Assembly (NCBI GenBank): GCA_009775095.1
Contig: VSOZ01000016.1
Span: forward strand, 19,122 to 83,121
Origin: Muribaculum sp.
Lineage (GTDB): Bacteria; Bacteroidota; Bacteroidia; Bacteroidales; Muribaculaceae
DNA length: 64,000 nucleotides
Direction: 5' to 3'
Below the pieces are notes generated by a model, which had not been told where the DNA came from, ran no database searches, and saw nothing but the letters and a program-made list of their open reading frames with translations. Of the stretch, positions 8,565-16,646 are shown one piece after another; within the stretch, counting starts at the first letter, position 1; every line of letters starts with the position of its first letter. The translations under genes and the position numbers were made by a program.

Positions 8565-9301
8565 AAGCTATGATCTTTGCCGCCGGTTTAGGCACTCGGT
8601 TGCGCCCGTTGACCGATGACCGGCCCAAGGCGCTTGTCGAAGTGGACGGAGTGCCTGTTTTGCAGCGTGTCATCATGAATCTAATGCGTTTCGGATTTGA
8701 TGATGTGGTAGTGAATGTACACCATTTTGCCGACAAGATAGAGCGGTTTCTTGAGCGGAACGGTAATTTCGGTATAAAGATAACCGTAAGTGACGAGCGG
8801 AAACTGCTGCTTGACACGGGCGGGGGCATAGCCGCCGCATCGGGGCTGCTTGACGGCGACGAGCCGTTTCTGGTGCATAATGTGGATATACTTACCGATA
8901 TTGACCTCGGCACACTTTATTGCCGTCATTGTGAATCGGGTGCTGACGCCACATTGCTGACCTCTGACAGAACCACTTCGCGGTATCTGCTTTTTGACCG
9001 CGAAAACCGCATGAAAGGGTGGACCAACGTATCGACAGGCGAGGTACTCCCACACGGTCTGGATATGGACGGACTCGTGAAACGCGCGTTTGGAGGCATA
9101 CATGTCATATCGCCGTCGATGCTGAGGCCTTTGTGTGAGTATGCGCCGGGCCAGCCGTTTTCAATTGTGCCGTTTTATGTCAGCGTATGCCGCGACATGT
9201 TGATAAAAAGTTATGAGCCCGATAGTGAATATTATTGGTTTGACATAGGGCGTCACAGCACTCTCGCCGCTGCCGCCGACCGCCTACGTTCATTGAGATG
9301 A
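8561..9301 (+). CDS. MurU-like sugar-1-phosphate nucleotidyltransferase
   Basis: 246-residue Rossmann-type NTP transferase with the signature FAAGLGTRLRPLTDDRPKAL near residues 7-25 and the metal-binding NVDILTDIDL. Closest remembered family is MurU (N-acetylmuramate alpha-1-phosphate uridylyltransferase), which makes UDP-MurNAc from salvaged MurNAc-1-P and so bypasses fosfomycin-sensitive de novo synthesis. The ATG overlaps the stop of the kinase gene (ATGA), so the two products are translationally coupled. A mannose-1-phosphate or glucose-1-phosphate transferase role is the main alternative; the AmgK-like neighbour favours MurU. It converges on the amylase gene 35 bases downstream, and I see no strong terminator between them. 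Confidence 0.85.
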   Translation: MKAMIFAAGLGTRLRPLTDDRPKALVEVDGVPVLQRVIMNLMRFGFDDVVVNVHHFADKIERFLERNGNFGIKITVSDERKLLLDTGGGIAAASGLLDGDEPFLVHNVDILTDIDLGTLYCRHCESGADATLLTSDRTTSRYLLFDRENRMKGWTNVSTGEVLPHGLDMDGLVKRAFGGIHVISPSMLRPLCEYAPGQPFSIVPFYVSVCRDMLIKSYEPDSEYYWFDIGRHSTLAAAADRLRSLR

Positions 9302-9336
9302 CGCAGTCAACCGGCAGCAATAACTACTCCGGCATA

Positions 9337-12105
9337 TTATCTTACCGATACTTTATGGCTTACACCGTCGACAACCACTATGTATATGCCAGGTGCGAGT
9401 GAGTCAAGGCGGTTTATGGCAAGGCCGTCTATCGTGAACACCTCCACGGTTTCGTAGACTCCGTCAATTGTTATCACTCCCGTGCCTCCGCGCACACCTA
9501 CGTTAACGGCATTGTCATCGAATATGTCGTCAATGGCTGTCACATCCTTGCTTGCGTAAACAGCGAATGCCCCCGGGAGCAGACGCACCTCATTGCCGTT
9601 GAGTTCGGGAGTCGTGCCGTAGCTGCCGCATAGCATAGTGTAGTCCGAGGCGTTTGCCGTGAAGGGCACCGCTATCGACCGGGTGATTGTGGTACTCGGG
9701 TTTACGATACAATACAGCTCGCTGTTGCCGTCGGCCGATTTGACGGCTACTGAAAAGCCTGTCGACCAATTGCCGCTGTTGCACTTCATCGTGGCTTTGG
9801 CCTCTTTGCCAAACAATTGCGGATTGCTGTTGCGTATGTCGTTGAGCCGGGCGTATGTATCCTTCAGTCCCGCACGATATTCGTTGTCAAGATATTTCCA
9901 GATTACTTTCTTAGGTTTTGTCTCGTTGCCTCCGGTGCTTGTCTTGGTTGTCTCGTCGGCGCCGAATTCCTGAAACTGCCATATCATGTGGGCACCCGGC
10001 GTCATGAGCATCACGGCTGCTACCGATCCGAGGCGCCTCATGGTCACTTCCATATTGTCTTTTATATCCGTCACTCCGTATTGAGCCACTTTATAGGCCA
10101 TGCGCTCTTCGTCATGGCTCTCGGCGTATGATACGGTTGAGCCTGCCGTGCGGCTGTCGTCGGGGGCGTAGAAGCGGTTGAGGTTGCAGTCGCTGCTGTA
10201 GCCCATGGCAAACTGACATGAAGCATTGTTGATGTTTGCCCAGTTGATTTCGCCGTCCTGCGCCATCTCGTTCTCTTCTTTGGCTGTGGCGAGATTTTCG
10301 TTTATGAAGTATGCGTCGGGTTTTACCTCCTTCATGGCCGAGTGAAGCTCCTTCATGCGTGCCACGCGCGAAGCGTTGTAGGCATCGGTCTTCGCATTGG
10401 TCACGCCGGAGTACTTGTTGGTCGAGGGGTTGTAGGTGGCGTTGTAGCTGTCGTCGTTGCCGAGTCCTTTGACAAGGTCGAAGCGGAATCCGTCGACGTT
10501 GTAGGTCTCAAGCCAGTATTTGAGAACATCCTTGAATTGTTGCTGAACCAGAGGATTTTCCTGCTTCCAGTCATTGAGCACACTGTAGCCGTGGGGCGCC
10601 GAAGCGTTGTAAAACGGATTTTTGGCCGGTGTGTACATGAGCCACCACGGGTGCTGGCCGTCGGTCTGGTTGAACACCACGTCGAGTATCACGGCCATGC
10701 CGTGCTCGTGTATGGCGTCGACAAGGCGCCGGTAGTCATCAGGTGTGCCGTAGGCCTTGTCGGGCGCGAAGTAAAAGTTCGGGTTGTAGCCCCATGAATT
10801 GTTACCGGTGAACTCCATCACAGGCAACAGCTCGATAGCGTTTACTCCGAGCGACTGCAGGTAGTCGAGTTTTTCCATTACTCCGGCTATTGTGCCGTTG
10901 CCGTCGGCCTTGCCCTCGGTGCCTGTAAAGTCACGTATAAGAAGCTCGTATATGACAAGGCGGTCCTGCGGCACACCTTTGAAGTTCGTTACTTTCCAGT
11001 CGTAGTCGTCGATTGCCGAGTTGTAGACTGCCACGCATGTATTGTCGACGTATGCCGACGGGTATTGGGGCATGTCGGGAAACACCGATGCCGGTATATA
11101 CTTGTCGTTCCACGGATCGAGCACGAGTTTCGCATATGGGTCGCCCATATTTGTGCCGTCGATGTTGTAATAATATATGTAGTCGGTCTTTTCTTTCAGT
11201 CCGCTGACAGTCCACCAGAAGTAGCGGTTGCCTTCGTAGTCGCAATAGTATGTGTCCGACGAAGGAGCATAGCCGTTCCACTCACCGCACAGGCTCGCTT
11301 TCGTCTTGCCGGGCGCCGCTATGCAGAATGTCACGTCGCCGTTGGCGGCTCTTGAGGTCCCCATTTTGGGTGTGCCTCCGGGATATGGCTTTTCTATCGG
11401 GGAGTTGGGCCATACGTAGGTCAGGGCTTCCTCTTTTGTCACTCCTCGGCATGTAGCACGTGCCGTTACCGTAGTCGTGCCGGTGTCGGTTATGTTCATG
11501 GAGTAGGAGAGGGCCTGAGTGGCGGAAGCCGTTTTTTTCTCGCTGCCGTTGACCAGCAGGGCTATATCGGCGTTCTCGGTGGTATTGACAGTGAAATCGA
11601 CTTGAGTAGGGCCGCTGAGCAGTCCGGGTGCCACTGACGGAGTCGTGACAAGAACAAATTCACCTGCCGGATATACATTGACAAATATATCGCCCCCGCT
11701 TTCAGTCTTGCCCTCTTTTGTGCCTGTGGCGTTTCTGAATACGAAAGCAAGGCGCTCCACGGTTTCACCGTCGGTAATGCCGTAATACTCTTTTATGTCG
11801 GGCAATGTCAGTTCCCATGTATCGGCGCTTTTATATGTCAGCTTATACTTTACGCTGTTATCGAGCCATTGAGGAGCGTGCGACCAGCTGTCCTGTCCAT
11901 TGAGGATGACGCCTGTATGGGCATATACAGGTGTTGACGCGGTTAGACCCGCCAGACCCCTGTTGCCTCGATCGGCATGAAAAGTTATGACGATCGGTGC
12001 GCTGTTTTCCTGAATGATGGCCGGCGATGTGGTGACAATCTGTGCCTTAAGCCCCATACACGACACTATCAACAGTGCACAAAACATAAAGTAAAAGTGT
12101 CTCAT
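9337..12105 (-). CDS. Secreted GH13 alpha-amylase with sorting-domain-like C-terminus
   Basis: 922 residues from ATG 12105. The frame is open to a TTG at 12132, but the signal peptide MRHFYFMFCALLIVSCMGLKAQ starts here. The N-terminal part holds Ig-like/SusE-like beta domains and a CBM48-like module (about 250-345). The GH13 barrel follows, with DVVFNQ, nucleophile Asp in GFRFDLVKG (about 542), acid/base Glu in INENLA (about 603) and Asp in ESHDEERM (about 665). The final 60 residues end in a strand pattern (LAPGIYIVVVDG...HKVSVR) typical of type IX secretion type A sorting domains. It probably cleaves starch or glycogen outside the cytoplasm. Single gene; not part of a visible sus-like locus. 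Confidence 0.93.
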   Translation of the reverse strand: MRHFYFMFCALLIVSCMGLKAQIVTTSPAIIQENSAPIVITFHADRGNRGLAGLTASTPVYAHTGVILNGQDSWSHAPQWLDNSVKYKLTYKSADTWELTLPDIKEYYGITDGETVERLAFVFRNATGTKEGKTESGGDIFVNVYPAGEFVLVTTPSVAPGLLSGPTQVDFTVNTTENADIALLVNGSEKKTASATQALSYSMNITDTGTTTVTARATCRGVTKEEALTYVWPNSPIEKPYPGGTPKMGTSRAANGDVTFCIAAPGKTKASLCGEWNGYAPSSDTYYCDYEGNRYFWWTVSGLKEKTDYIYYYNIDGTNMGDPYAKLVLDPWNDKYIPASVFPDMPQYPSAYVDNTCVAVYNSAIDDYDWKVTNFKGVPQDRLVIYELLIRDFTGTEGKADGNGTIAGVMEKLDYLQSLGVNAIELLPVMEFTGNNSWGYNPNFYFAPDKAYGTPDDYRRLVDAIHEHGMAVILDVVFNQTDGQHPWWLMYTPAKNPFYNASAPHGYSVLNDWKQENPLVQQQFKDVLKYWLETYNVDGFRFDLVKGLGNDDSYNATYNPSTNKYSGVTNAKTDAYNASRVARMKELHSAMKEVKPDAYFINENLATAKEENEMAQDGEINWANINNASCQFAMGYSSDCNLNRFYAPDDSRTAGSTVSYAESHDEERMAYKVAQYGVTDIKDNMEVTMRRLGSVAAVMLMTPGAHMIWQFQEFGADETTKTSTGGNETKPKKVIWKYLDNEYRAGLKDTYARLNDIRNSNPQLFGKEAKATMKCNSGNWSTGFSVAVKSADGNSELYCIVNPSTTITRSIAVPFTANASDYTMLCGSYGTTPELNGNEVRLLPGAFAVYASKDVTAIDDIFDDNAVNVGVRGGTGVITIDGVYETVEVFTIDGLAINRLDSLAPGIYIVVVDGVSHKVSVR

Positions 12106-12143
12106 AAAAACGCTATAAGAATTTGTGTACAACTATCAGAGTG

Positions 12144-12174
12144 CAAAGTTGGTTAAATAATATGAATCTGCAAA
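12144..12174 (-). promoter_or_regulatory. Promoter of the amylase gene
   Basis: On the minus strand TTTG (12174-12171) is followed after 19 bases by CAACTTTG (12151-12144). The -7 box has one mismatch to TAnnTTTG, but the spacing is ideal. The predicted start of transcription is about 35 bases before the chosen ATG, and lies downstream of the alternative TTG at 12132, which supports the shorter protein. Confidence 0.55.
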
Positions 12175-12258
12175 ACCGAAATAGTTGTTTTACAACATAA
12201 CCGGTTTCTATGAATATACGTCTAAGCCTATATTGTGTAAGTCTTAAGATGGTTTTAT

Positions 12259-13377
12259 TTACCGGTTATCAGAGTCCAATTCTTGCTCTATTTCCTCAAT
12301 AGTTGGCAAACTGCCACGGAAGTCTTTAGGCAATGCTTGTCCCAATTCGTAGTCTGAGATTCCGATTGGCTTATGAATGTCACGCAAGGCATATTCTGCC
12401 TTGATGCGGTTTTTGGTCTTACAGAGCAGCAATCCTATGGTTCGGTTATCTCCCTCACGACAAAGGATGTCATCTACGGCAGAACAATAGAAATTGAGCT
12501 TGCCTATATATTCCGGCATGAACTCCGTATCTTTCAATTCAATAACCAAATAACGGTGCAGAAATGTATTGTACATCAGGATGTCTATATAATAATCATC
12601 ACCCGATACTTCTATGTGGTACTGTCTACCCATGAAGGCGAATCCGGCACCCATTTCCACGAGAAATCTCTCAACATGATTGACCAAACCGAGTTCCACA
12701 TCATGCTCATTGTATTGGTCGGTGAAAGTCAGCATATCAAATATATACGGGTCTTTGAGCATTGATTTCACATCGTTTGCTTCCGGCACAGGTAAAGTTT
12801 CAGTGAAATTGTTAGCCAAAGCTCCATGCTTGCCGTAGTCGTCAAGTTTGATGGCTTCTTGAAGATAACGTGTATTCCAATGTGATGTAATGCTTTGAAC
12901 CATATACCAATACCGCGCCCGAATGTCCTTGACCTGTTGTAAAAGGATCAGATTATGAGTCCATCCCAAATGTTTTATGGGGAGGGTGAAATTATATCCT
13001 TCTGATTGCGCAATCAATGATTGCGTAATTGGAGAATCAACCCCTTTCACCATTGTAAGTTCCTGATTATATTCGTTGAAGAACTGTATCATACACTGCA
13101 TATTGCGGACGGAAAAGCCCTTTATCTCGGAATAATCGTTCTTCAAATCTACGGATAGTCGCTGCAAAGTTTTCTTGCCCCACCCGTCTGCATTTTGGCT
13201 TTGCTGTAACATTCCGCCAATATCCCAATACATTCTAAGCATTTCTTCATTTGCGGCATATATAACCCGTTGCTGGGCAATCAGTACCCTTTGCTTTATT
13301 TTGCTAAACAGTGCCGCATAACCGCGAAAGTTATCCGTCAAGTTATCAGCTGCCTGTATATTTGAGTTCTTAGCCAT
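12259..13377 (-). CDS. DUF1016 (YhcG-type) PD-(D/E)XK nuclease domain protein
   Basis: 372 residues. The N-terminal DUF1016 winged-helix-like part is recognisable (QQRVIYAANEEMLRMYWDIG, GWGKKTLQRLS, FSVRNMQCM). The C-terminal PD-(D/E)XK nuclease core carries the metal-site pattern DILMYN...LVIELKDTEF. Proteins of this family often sit beside type I restriction-modification genes or mobile elements; here it stands alone, with no hsd gene near. Its codon use and base composition are more AT-rich than its neighbours, which suggests recent acquisition. It has its own promoter. DNA repair or anti-phage activity is possible but unproven for the family. Confidence 0.88.
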   Translation of the reverse strand: MAKNSNIQAADNLTDNFRGYAALFSKIKQRVLIAQQRVIYAANEEMLRMYWDIGGMLQQSQNADGWGKKTLQRLSVDLKNDYSEIKGFSVRNMQCMIQFFNEYNQELTMVKGVDSPITQSLIAQSEGYNFTLPIKHLGWTHNLILLQQVKDIRARYWYMVQSITSHWNTRYLQEAIKLDDYGKHGALANNFTETLPVPEANDVKSMLKDPYIFDMLTFTDQYNEHDVELGLVNHVERFLVEMGAGFAFMGRQYHIEVSGDDYYIDILMYNTFLHRYLVIELKDTEFMPEYIGKLNFYCSAVDDILCREGDNRTIGLLLCKTKNRIKAEYALRDIHKPIGISDYELGQALPKDFRGSLPTIEEIEQELDSDNR

Positions 13378-13397
13378 GCTTTTCCTTGCTTCGGTTA

Positions 13398-13405
13398 CAA
13401 AGTTA
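13398..13405 (-). promoter_or_regulatory. -7 promoter element for the DUF1016 gene
   Basis: TAACTTTG on the minus strand, exact TAnnTTTG match, 20 bases before the ATG. A TTTG lies 22 bases further upstream (13431-13428), slightly long spacing and overlapping the stop region of the next gene. Confidence 0.55.
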
Positions 13406-13434
13406 CTATTTTTATTCGGGGGTAAGTCAAAATT

Positions 13435-14676
13435 TTATAACTTTCGTTTGTTGCCGAGGGTAAAGCGCAGGCCTACGTTCAGGTTGAAGTTAAGCGGTCG
13501 GTCGCTGTATATGGTTCTGACCTTGGAGCCGTTGTCGAAATAGTAGCTTATTCCGGGTTCGGCGTAAAGTCCTACTGCATCGGAGAGGTTGCACTGCACG
13601 CCTGCCGATGCGTTTGCTGACCATTGAAGAGGCTTTACCGTAATGTGTTCAGACATGGACTGCGTATTGTTGTTGTCGGGTGAATAGTCTTTGTTCAATT
13701 TACCCGAGACGCATTTTTCGGCAAGTACGCCGCCTGAAGCGTACAGGTCGACTGCCTTCCATGAACATATGCGATACTTGATGTTGACGGGGATGCCTAT
13801 GTAGTGCAATTCCTGTTTACCCGAGTAGATGTGATTCTCGCCGCTTTGTTTTATATCTGAAGCGAGAAAAGTATAGGTAAGGCCACTTTCCACGGCAAGT
13901 CGGTCGGTTATGTCGTAGGATACGGATATTCCCGTCCTTACGGGCAGTCGGTGATTTACTTCAGTCTCAATCTCTTGTTTTTTGTTGAGGATCAGCATGT
14001 CAAGAGTGGGGCTGTCGTTCCAGCAATCGTCGGCAGGACCTAACGCGCTCAAAGCACCTGAAAAGAAGTCTTTATGGCTCGACGTGTTGCCCAATCCCCC
14101 CGATGTATGTATACTTACCGATAAGTGTCGGTCTGCACGAGGATGTACTGCGGCAAGAGTCAGGTCGCGGTATGTATTTCCGGCTTTTTTATGTATCGGA
14201 GCGGTATTATCGTGTTGTGGCTGTGTCTGTTTAATGTCATTTGCAGACGGTATTTTTTCTTCCATCTTTTGGTCAGCCGATACTGGTTTTTGTACAGTAT
14301 CACACGCTGCTATAACAGTTTTTTGAGTTATGGTTTTCTTTTGCGCGGATGCCTGTATCTCATAGGTGTTATCTCGTCCATGTTTTTTATCATCGATATG
14401 ATGATTTCCAGCTGTTCTTATATCAATGTTTTCCGGCATGGAGAGGTCGGGTGTACTTTCATAAAACAGAGTGCCCGTTAATAATGCTATGGCTATGACT
14501 GCAGCCGCGGCTCCGACTCGTTTTGTCCATGCAATTATGGCCTGACGATGTCGGTTGCGTCGTGAAATTCTGTCAAGCATGCCTGATGCTTCAATATTTT
14601 CCCACAGTTTGTCGGGTTCGTCGATATTGAAATCGGCCATGCGGTCATGTATATCTTTTAGCCAATTGTCTTTCAT
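13435..14676 (-). CDS. Sigma-linked membrane protein: N-terminal anti-sigma-like region, one TM helix, C-terminal beta-barrel-like domain
   Basis: 413 residues. The first 45 are short, charged and helical (KDIHDRMADFNIDEPDKLWENIEA), as in Bacteroidetes proteins encoded directly after ECF sigma genes. One transmembrane helix lies at about 53-71, followed by a long low-complexity linker rich in T, Q, K and H (about 75-210). The last 200 residues have the alternating strands of an outer-membrane barrel (PF13568-like), ending NLNVGLRFTLGN. Its start overlaps the sigma gene stop by four bases. It probably holds the sigma factor at the membrane; whether the C-terminal domain forms a true outer-membrane barrel or a soluble periplasmic sensor is open. 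Confidence 0.8.
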   Translation of the reverse strand: MKDNWLKDIHDRMADFNIDEPDKLWENIEASGMLDRISRRNRHRQAIIAWTKRVGAAAAVIAIALLTGTLFYESTPDLSMPENIDIRTAGNHHIDDKKHGRDNTYEIQASAQKKTITQKTVIAACDTVQKPVSADQKMEEKIPSANDIKQTQPQHDNTAPIHKKAGNTYRDLTLAAVHPRADRHLSVSIHTSGGLGNTSSHKDFFSGALSALGPADDCWNDSPTLDMLILNKKQEIETEVNHRLPVRTGISVSYDITDRLAVESGLTYTFLASDIKQSGENHIYSGKQELHYIGIPVNIKYRICSWKAVDLYASGGVLAEKCVSGKLNKDYSPDNNNTQSMSEHITVKPLQWSANASAGVQCNLSDAVGLYAEPGISYYFDNGSKVRTIYSDRPLNFNLNVGLRFTLGNKRKL

Positions 14677-15236
14677 AATTCGCGAGCGTTTTGAAATTGT
14701 CTTATTTTTGCGGCAAGCATGGTTTTGGCCCTGTGCAGCTGCGATGCGGAGGTGCTTTCTCCGATATTTAGAAGTGTTGATATCTCTTTGTGGCTTTTAC
14801 CTTCGATTACATACAGATTGAATATCGTCCGGTAACCGTCGGGGAGTTGTCGAATCATATCGAATATGTCCTGCGAGGGTATACAATCAAGATCCGGTTC
14901 TTCATCCGCTATGTCATCGGCGGTTTCCGCGAGGTCGGTAAATTCAAGCCGGTTGTTTTTGTTGATAAATTTCAATGTTTCGTTGACGACGATTTTTGCA
15001 AGCCAATTTTTAAGAGTGCCGACTCCACGGTATTCGTACGTGTCAAGTGTTGAAAAAATTTTCAGAAAACTGTCTTGAAGTATGTCTTTCACATCTTCGG
15101 AGTTGGTGATATAACGCGAACAAACGGCAGTGAGATATCTTACGTATAACTTGTAGACTGCTCTCAAAGCCGTTGTGTCGCCTTCCTTTGCCCGGCGCAC
15201 CAGTAATTGTTCGTTGTCGACAGTTTCTGAAGTCAT
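14673..15236 (-). CDS. ECF-type RNA polymerase sigma factor
   Basis: 187 residues with the two ECF regions: region 2 around YVRYLTAVCSRYI...DVKDILQDSFLKIF (about 28-63) and region 4 around LPDGYRTIFNLYVIEGKSHKEIS (about 130-152) with helix-turn-helix NIGESTSASQLHRAKTML. It belongs to the Bacteroidetes sigma group that travels with membrane anti-sigma proteins. The stop overlaps the downstream gene start by 4 bases, so the ratio of the pair is set by coupling. It lies 101 bases after a NigD-like lipoprotein gene on the same strand, with two overlapping hairpins in the gap. No -7 TAnnTTTG directly upstream, so it may use its own ECF promoter or read-through. Confidence 0.95.
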   Translation of the reverse strand: MTSETVDNEQLLVRRAKEGDTTALRAVYKLYVRYLTAVCSRYITNSEDVKDILQDSFLKIFSTLDTYEYRGVGTLKNWLAKIVVNETLKFINKNNRLEFTDLAETADDIADEEPDLDCIPSQDIFDMIRQLPDGYRTIFNLYVIEGKSHKEISTLLNIGESTSASQLHRAKTMLAAKIRQFQNAREL

Positions 15237-15249
15237 TCCGATAACTGTT

Positions 15250-15299
15250 GCTTCCCGATTGTTCGGGAAGCGGATTCCGAAAGTTGCGTGAATCCGCTT
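15250..15299 (-). promoter_or_regulatory. Two overlapping, mutually exclusive hairpins before the sigma gene
   Basis: Hairpin A pairs GCTTCCCGA (15250-15258) with TCGGGAAGC (15263-15271), loop of 4. Hairpin B pairs AAGCGGATTC (15268-15277) with GAATCCGCTT (15290-15299), loop of 12. They share the bases 15268-15271, so only one can form at full length. On the minus strand they lie 14-63 bases before the sigma ATG. Neither is followed by a T-run on that strand. The layout resembles an attenuator or a translation-control leader, but this is inference. Confidence 0.55.
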
Positions 15300-15337
15300 T
15301 CTCCCGACATCGGTGCTGTTTTCACAGATTGGATATG

Positions 15338-16075
15338 TTACTGTATATTAACGGATAAATCTCCGCCTTTATTATATTGAGGGTTTGCGGGTGCGGTGTT
15401 TCGCATGCCGACTTCAAACTCCGCCGATTTTTTACCGGTATAAGAATTCCAGTTTAATTTTATTTTTAATACCTCCTCGGAATGCTGCAGATCATTGAGA
15501 TTAAAGGCTATGAGAGCGTCGCCATGACGTAATGCCGCATCGCCATGGGCGTTGTGTCTTAATTCAAATTCCAACGGGTTTTCAGGATTTACGCCTGACA
15601 GCAGGTTGATCTCATGTTTAATGTTGGAGTATCCCCACAATGTGCGCAGACGCAGTGTCAGATAGCCGTCCTCTCCGATGGTGACCCAATCCTTCACTAT
15701 CTCTATCGGGTCGTTGCCTATATCGTCATTGTCAACCGGGGCCAATATGGGACTCTTGGTGCGTATGCTGTCAATCCAGTTGATGTGCACTCTTCTGATA
15801 GCGGAGGCTTTTGCTGATGAAGCAGCCTCTTCATCGTAGTTTACAAGTGCACGCACCTCTTTTTTGCCGAAAGGAGATGTTGACATGTTTGAAGGATAAA
15901 GGTCGGTTTTCTCATCAAGATGCATTACAAATGAGCCGTCGGCATTAGGCGATACGGTTACTAATGCTGTGGGGCGTACGGATTCATACGAGTCATCATC
16001 GTCAAGACATGACTGTAATGTAGTAGATAGGAGCAAAGCACCTGTAATGATAACAAAAGGTTTAAAAATCTTCAT
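15338..16075 (-). CDS. NigD-like lipoprotein
   Basis: 245 residues from ATG 16075; the longer frame to 16123 adds an unlikely leader. The signal peptide MKIFKPFVIITGALLLSTTLQSC ends in a lipobox with Cys23 and is followed by the acidic LDDDDSYES, as in outer-membrane lipoproteins of this phylum. Two beta-rich halves follow, matching the NigD N- and C-terminal layout (ALVTVSPNADGSFVMHLDE; VTIGEDGYLTLRLRTLWG). NigD was named from a bacteriocin locus, but the wider family has no known biochemical function. It precedes the ECF sigma gene on the same strand, so it may belong to the stress or envelope response that the sigma controls. Confidence 0.85.
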   Translation of the reverse strand: MKIFKPFVIITGALLLSTTLQSCLDDDDSYESVRPTALVTVSPNADGSFVMHLDEKTDLYPSNMSTSPFGKKEVRALVNYDEEAASSAKASAIRRVHINWIDSIRTKSPILAPVDNDDIGNDPIEIVKDWVTIGEDGYLTLRLRTLWGYSNIKHEINLLSGVNPENPLEFELRHNAHGDAALRHGDALIAFNLNDLQHSEEVLKIKLNWNSYTGKKSAEFEVGMRNTAPANPQYNKGGDLSVNIQ

Positions 16076-16446
16076 AAATTTATATCTGTTTATAGGTTTA
16101 ATATCACCTATATAATCCGGCATCCGACTGAATCTTGCATGCGTAAGTGTTAAATAATGTGATTCCGCCGGTCCTATTTGTGTTTCAATGACCCGTTGGA
16201 GTATATAAAAAGTCTTGTCGTTGCCGAGTTTTTCACGATGCAGAGATAGTAAAAATTTGAATACTAAAATATGTTGTGTATGTTTTTCTATTCAAAATTT
16301 TACTGCAATTTGCTTTTGGAGTAGGAAACGCATCGGTCTGATCTAAAAGCTAATGTTTATTATTGTTTTTTTATTAATTTTGCATGTGGATTGAGGCAAC
16401 TCTTTCCAAGACATAGATAAAATAAGAAGCGTTATGCTTATCTTGT
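16076..16446. other. AT-rich intergenic region, nothing clear
   Basis: About 370 bases between the minus-strand NigD-like gene and the inverted repeat at 16447. It must hold the promoter of the NigD-like gene, but I see no exact TAnnTTTG in the right place. Its composition is AT-rich and shifts towards the accessory block to the right. Confidence 0.4.
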
Positions 16447-16565
16447 GAATTGGAAACGTAGGAAATTTCACAATTACACACAAGGGTGGCATAGTGGTTC
16501 TCACGCTATAGCGTGGGCTGCTATTACTACATTCGTGTGTACAGGTTTCCTACGACCTCCAATTC
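16447..16565. repeat. 119-base multi-helix inverted repeat (structured RNA or small mobile element)
   Basis: Nested complementary arms fold the segment into one long hairpin: GAATTGGA (16447-16454) with TCCAATTC (16558-16565); CGTAGGAAA (16457-16465) with TTTCCTACG (16546-16554); ACACAC (16476-16481) with GTGTGT (16535-16540); ATAG (16491-16494) with CTAT (16521-16524); and the apical palindrome CACGCTATAGCGTG (16502-16515). Bulges separate the helices. A second small hairpin CGTGG/CCACG (16570-16590) follows. No ORF is present. It could be a structured non-coding RNA, or a MITE-like repeat with terminal inverted ends. I cannot match it to a named family. Confidence 0.7.
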
Positions 16566-16646
16566 AGAACGTGGCATTTGCAGTTCCACGCTTCTGCATA
16601 ATGAACGGCTCAATTGGAACTAAAAGAGTCATTAGTATAAAAAGAA

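Noticed and set aside
12106..12132. TTG start extending the amylase by nine residues
   Set aside because: It lies before the predicted transcription start and would disrupt the signal peptide. Similar TTG extensions were dropped for dnaE, the dinD fragment and the MmcQ gene.
16447..16565. Integron attC site
   Set aside because: Lacks recognisable R-box pairs (GTTRRRY/RYYYAAC) at the ends and no integrase or cassette is nearby.
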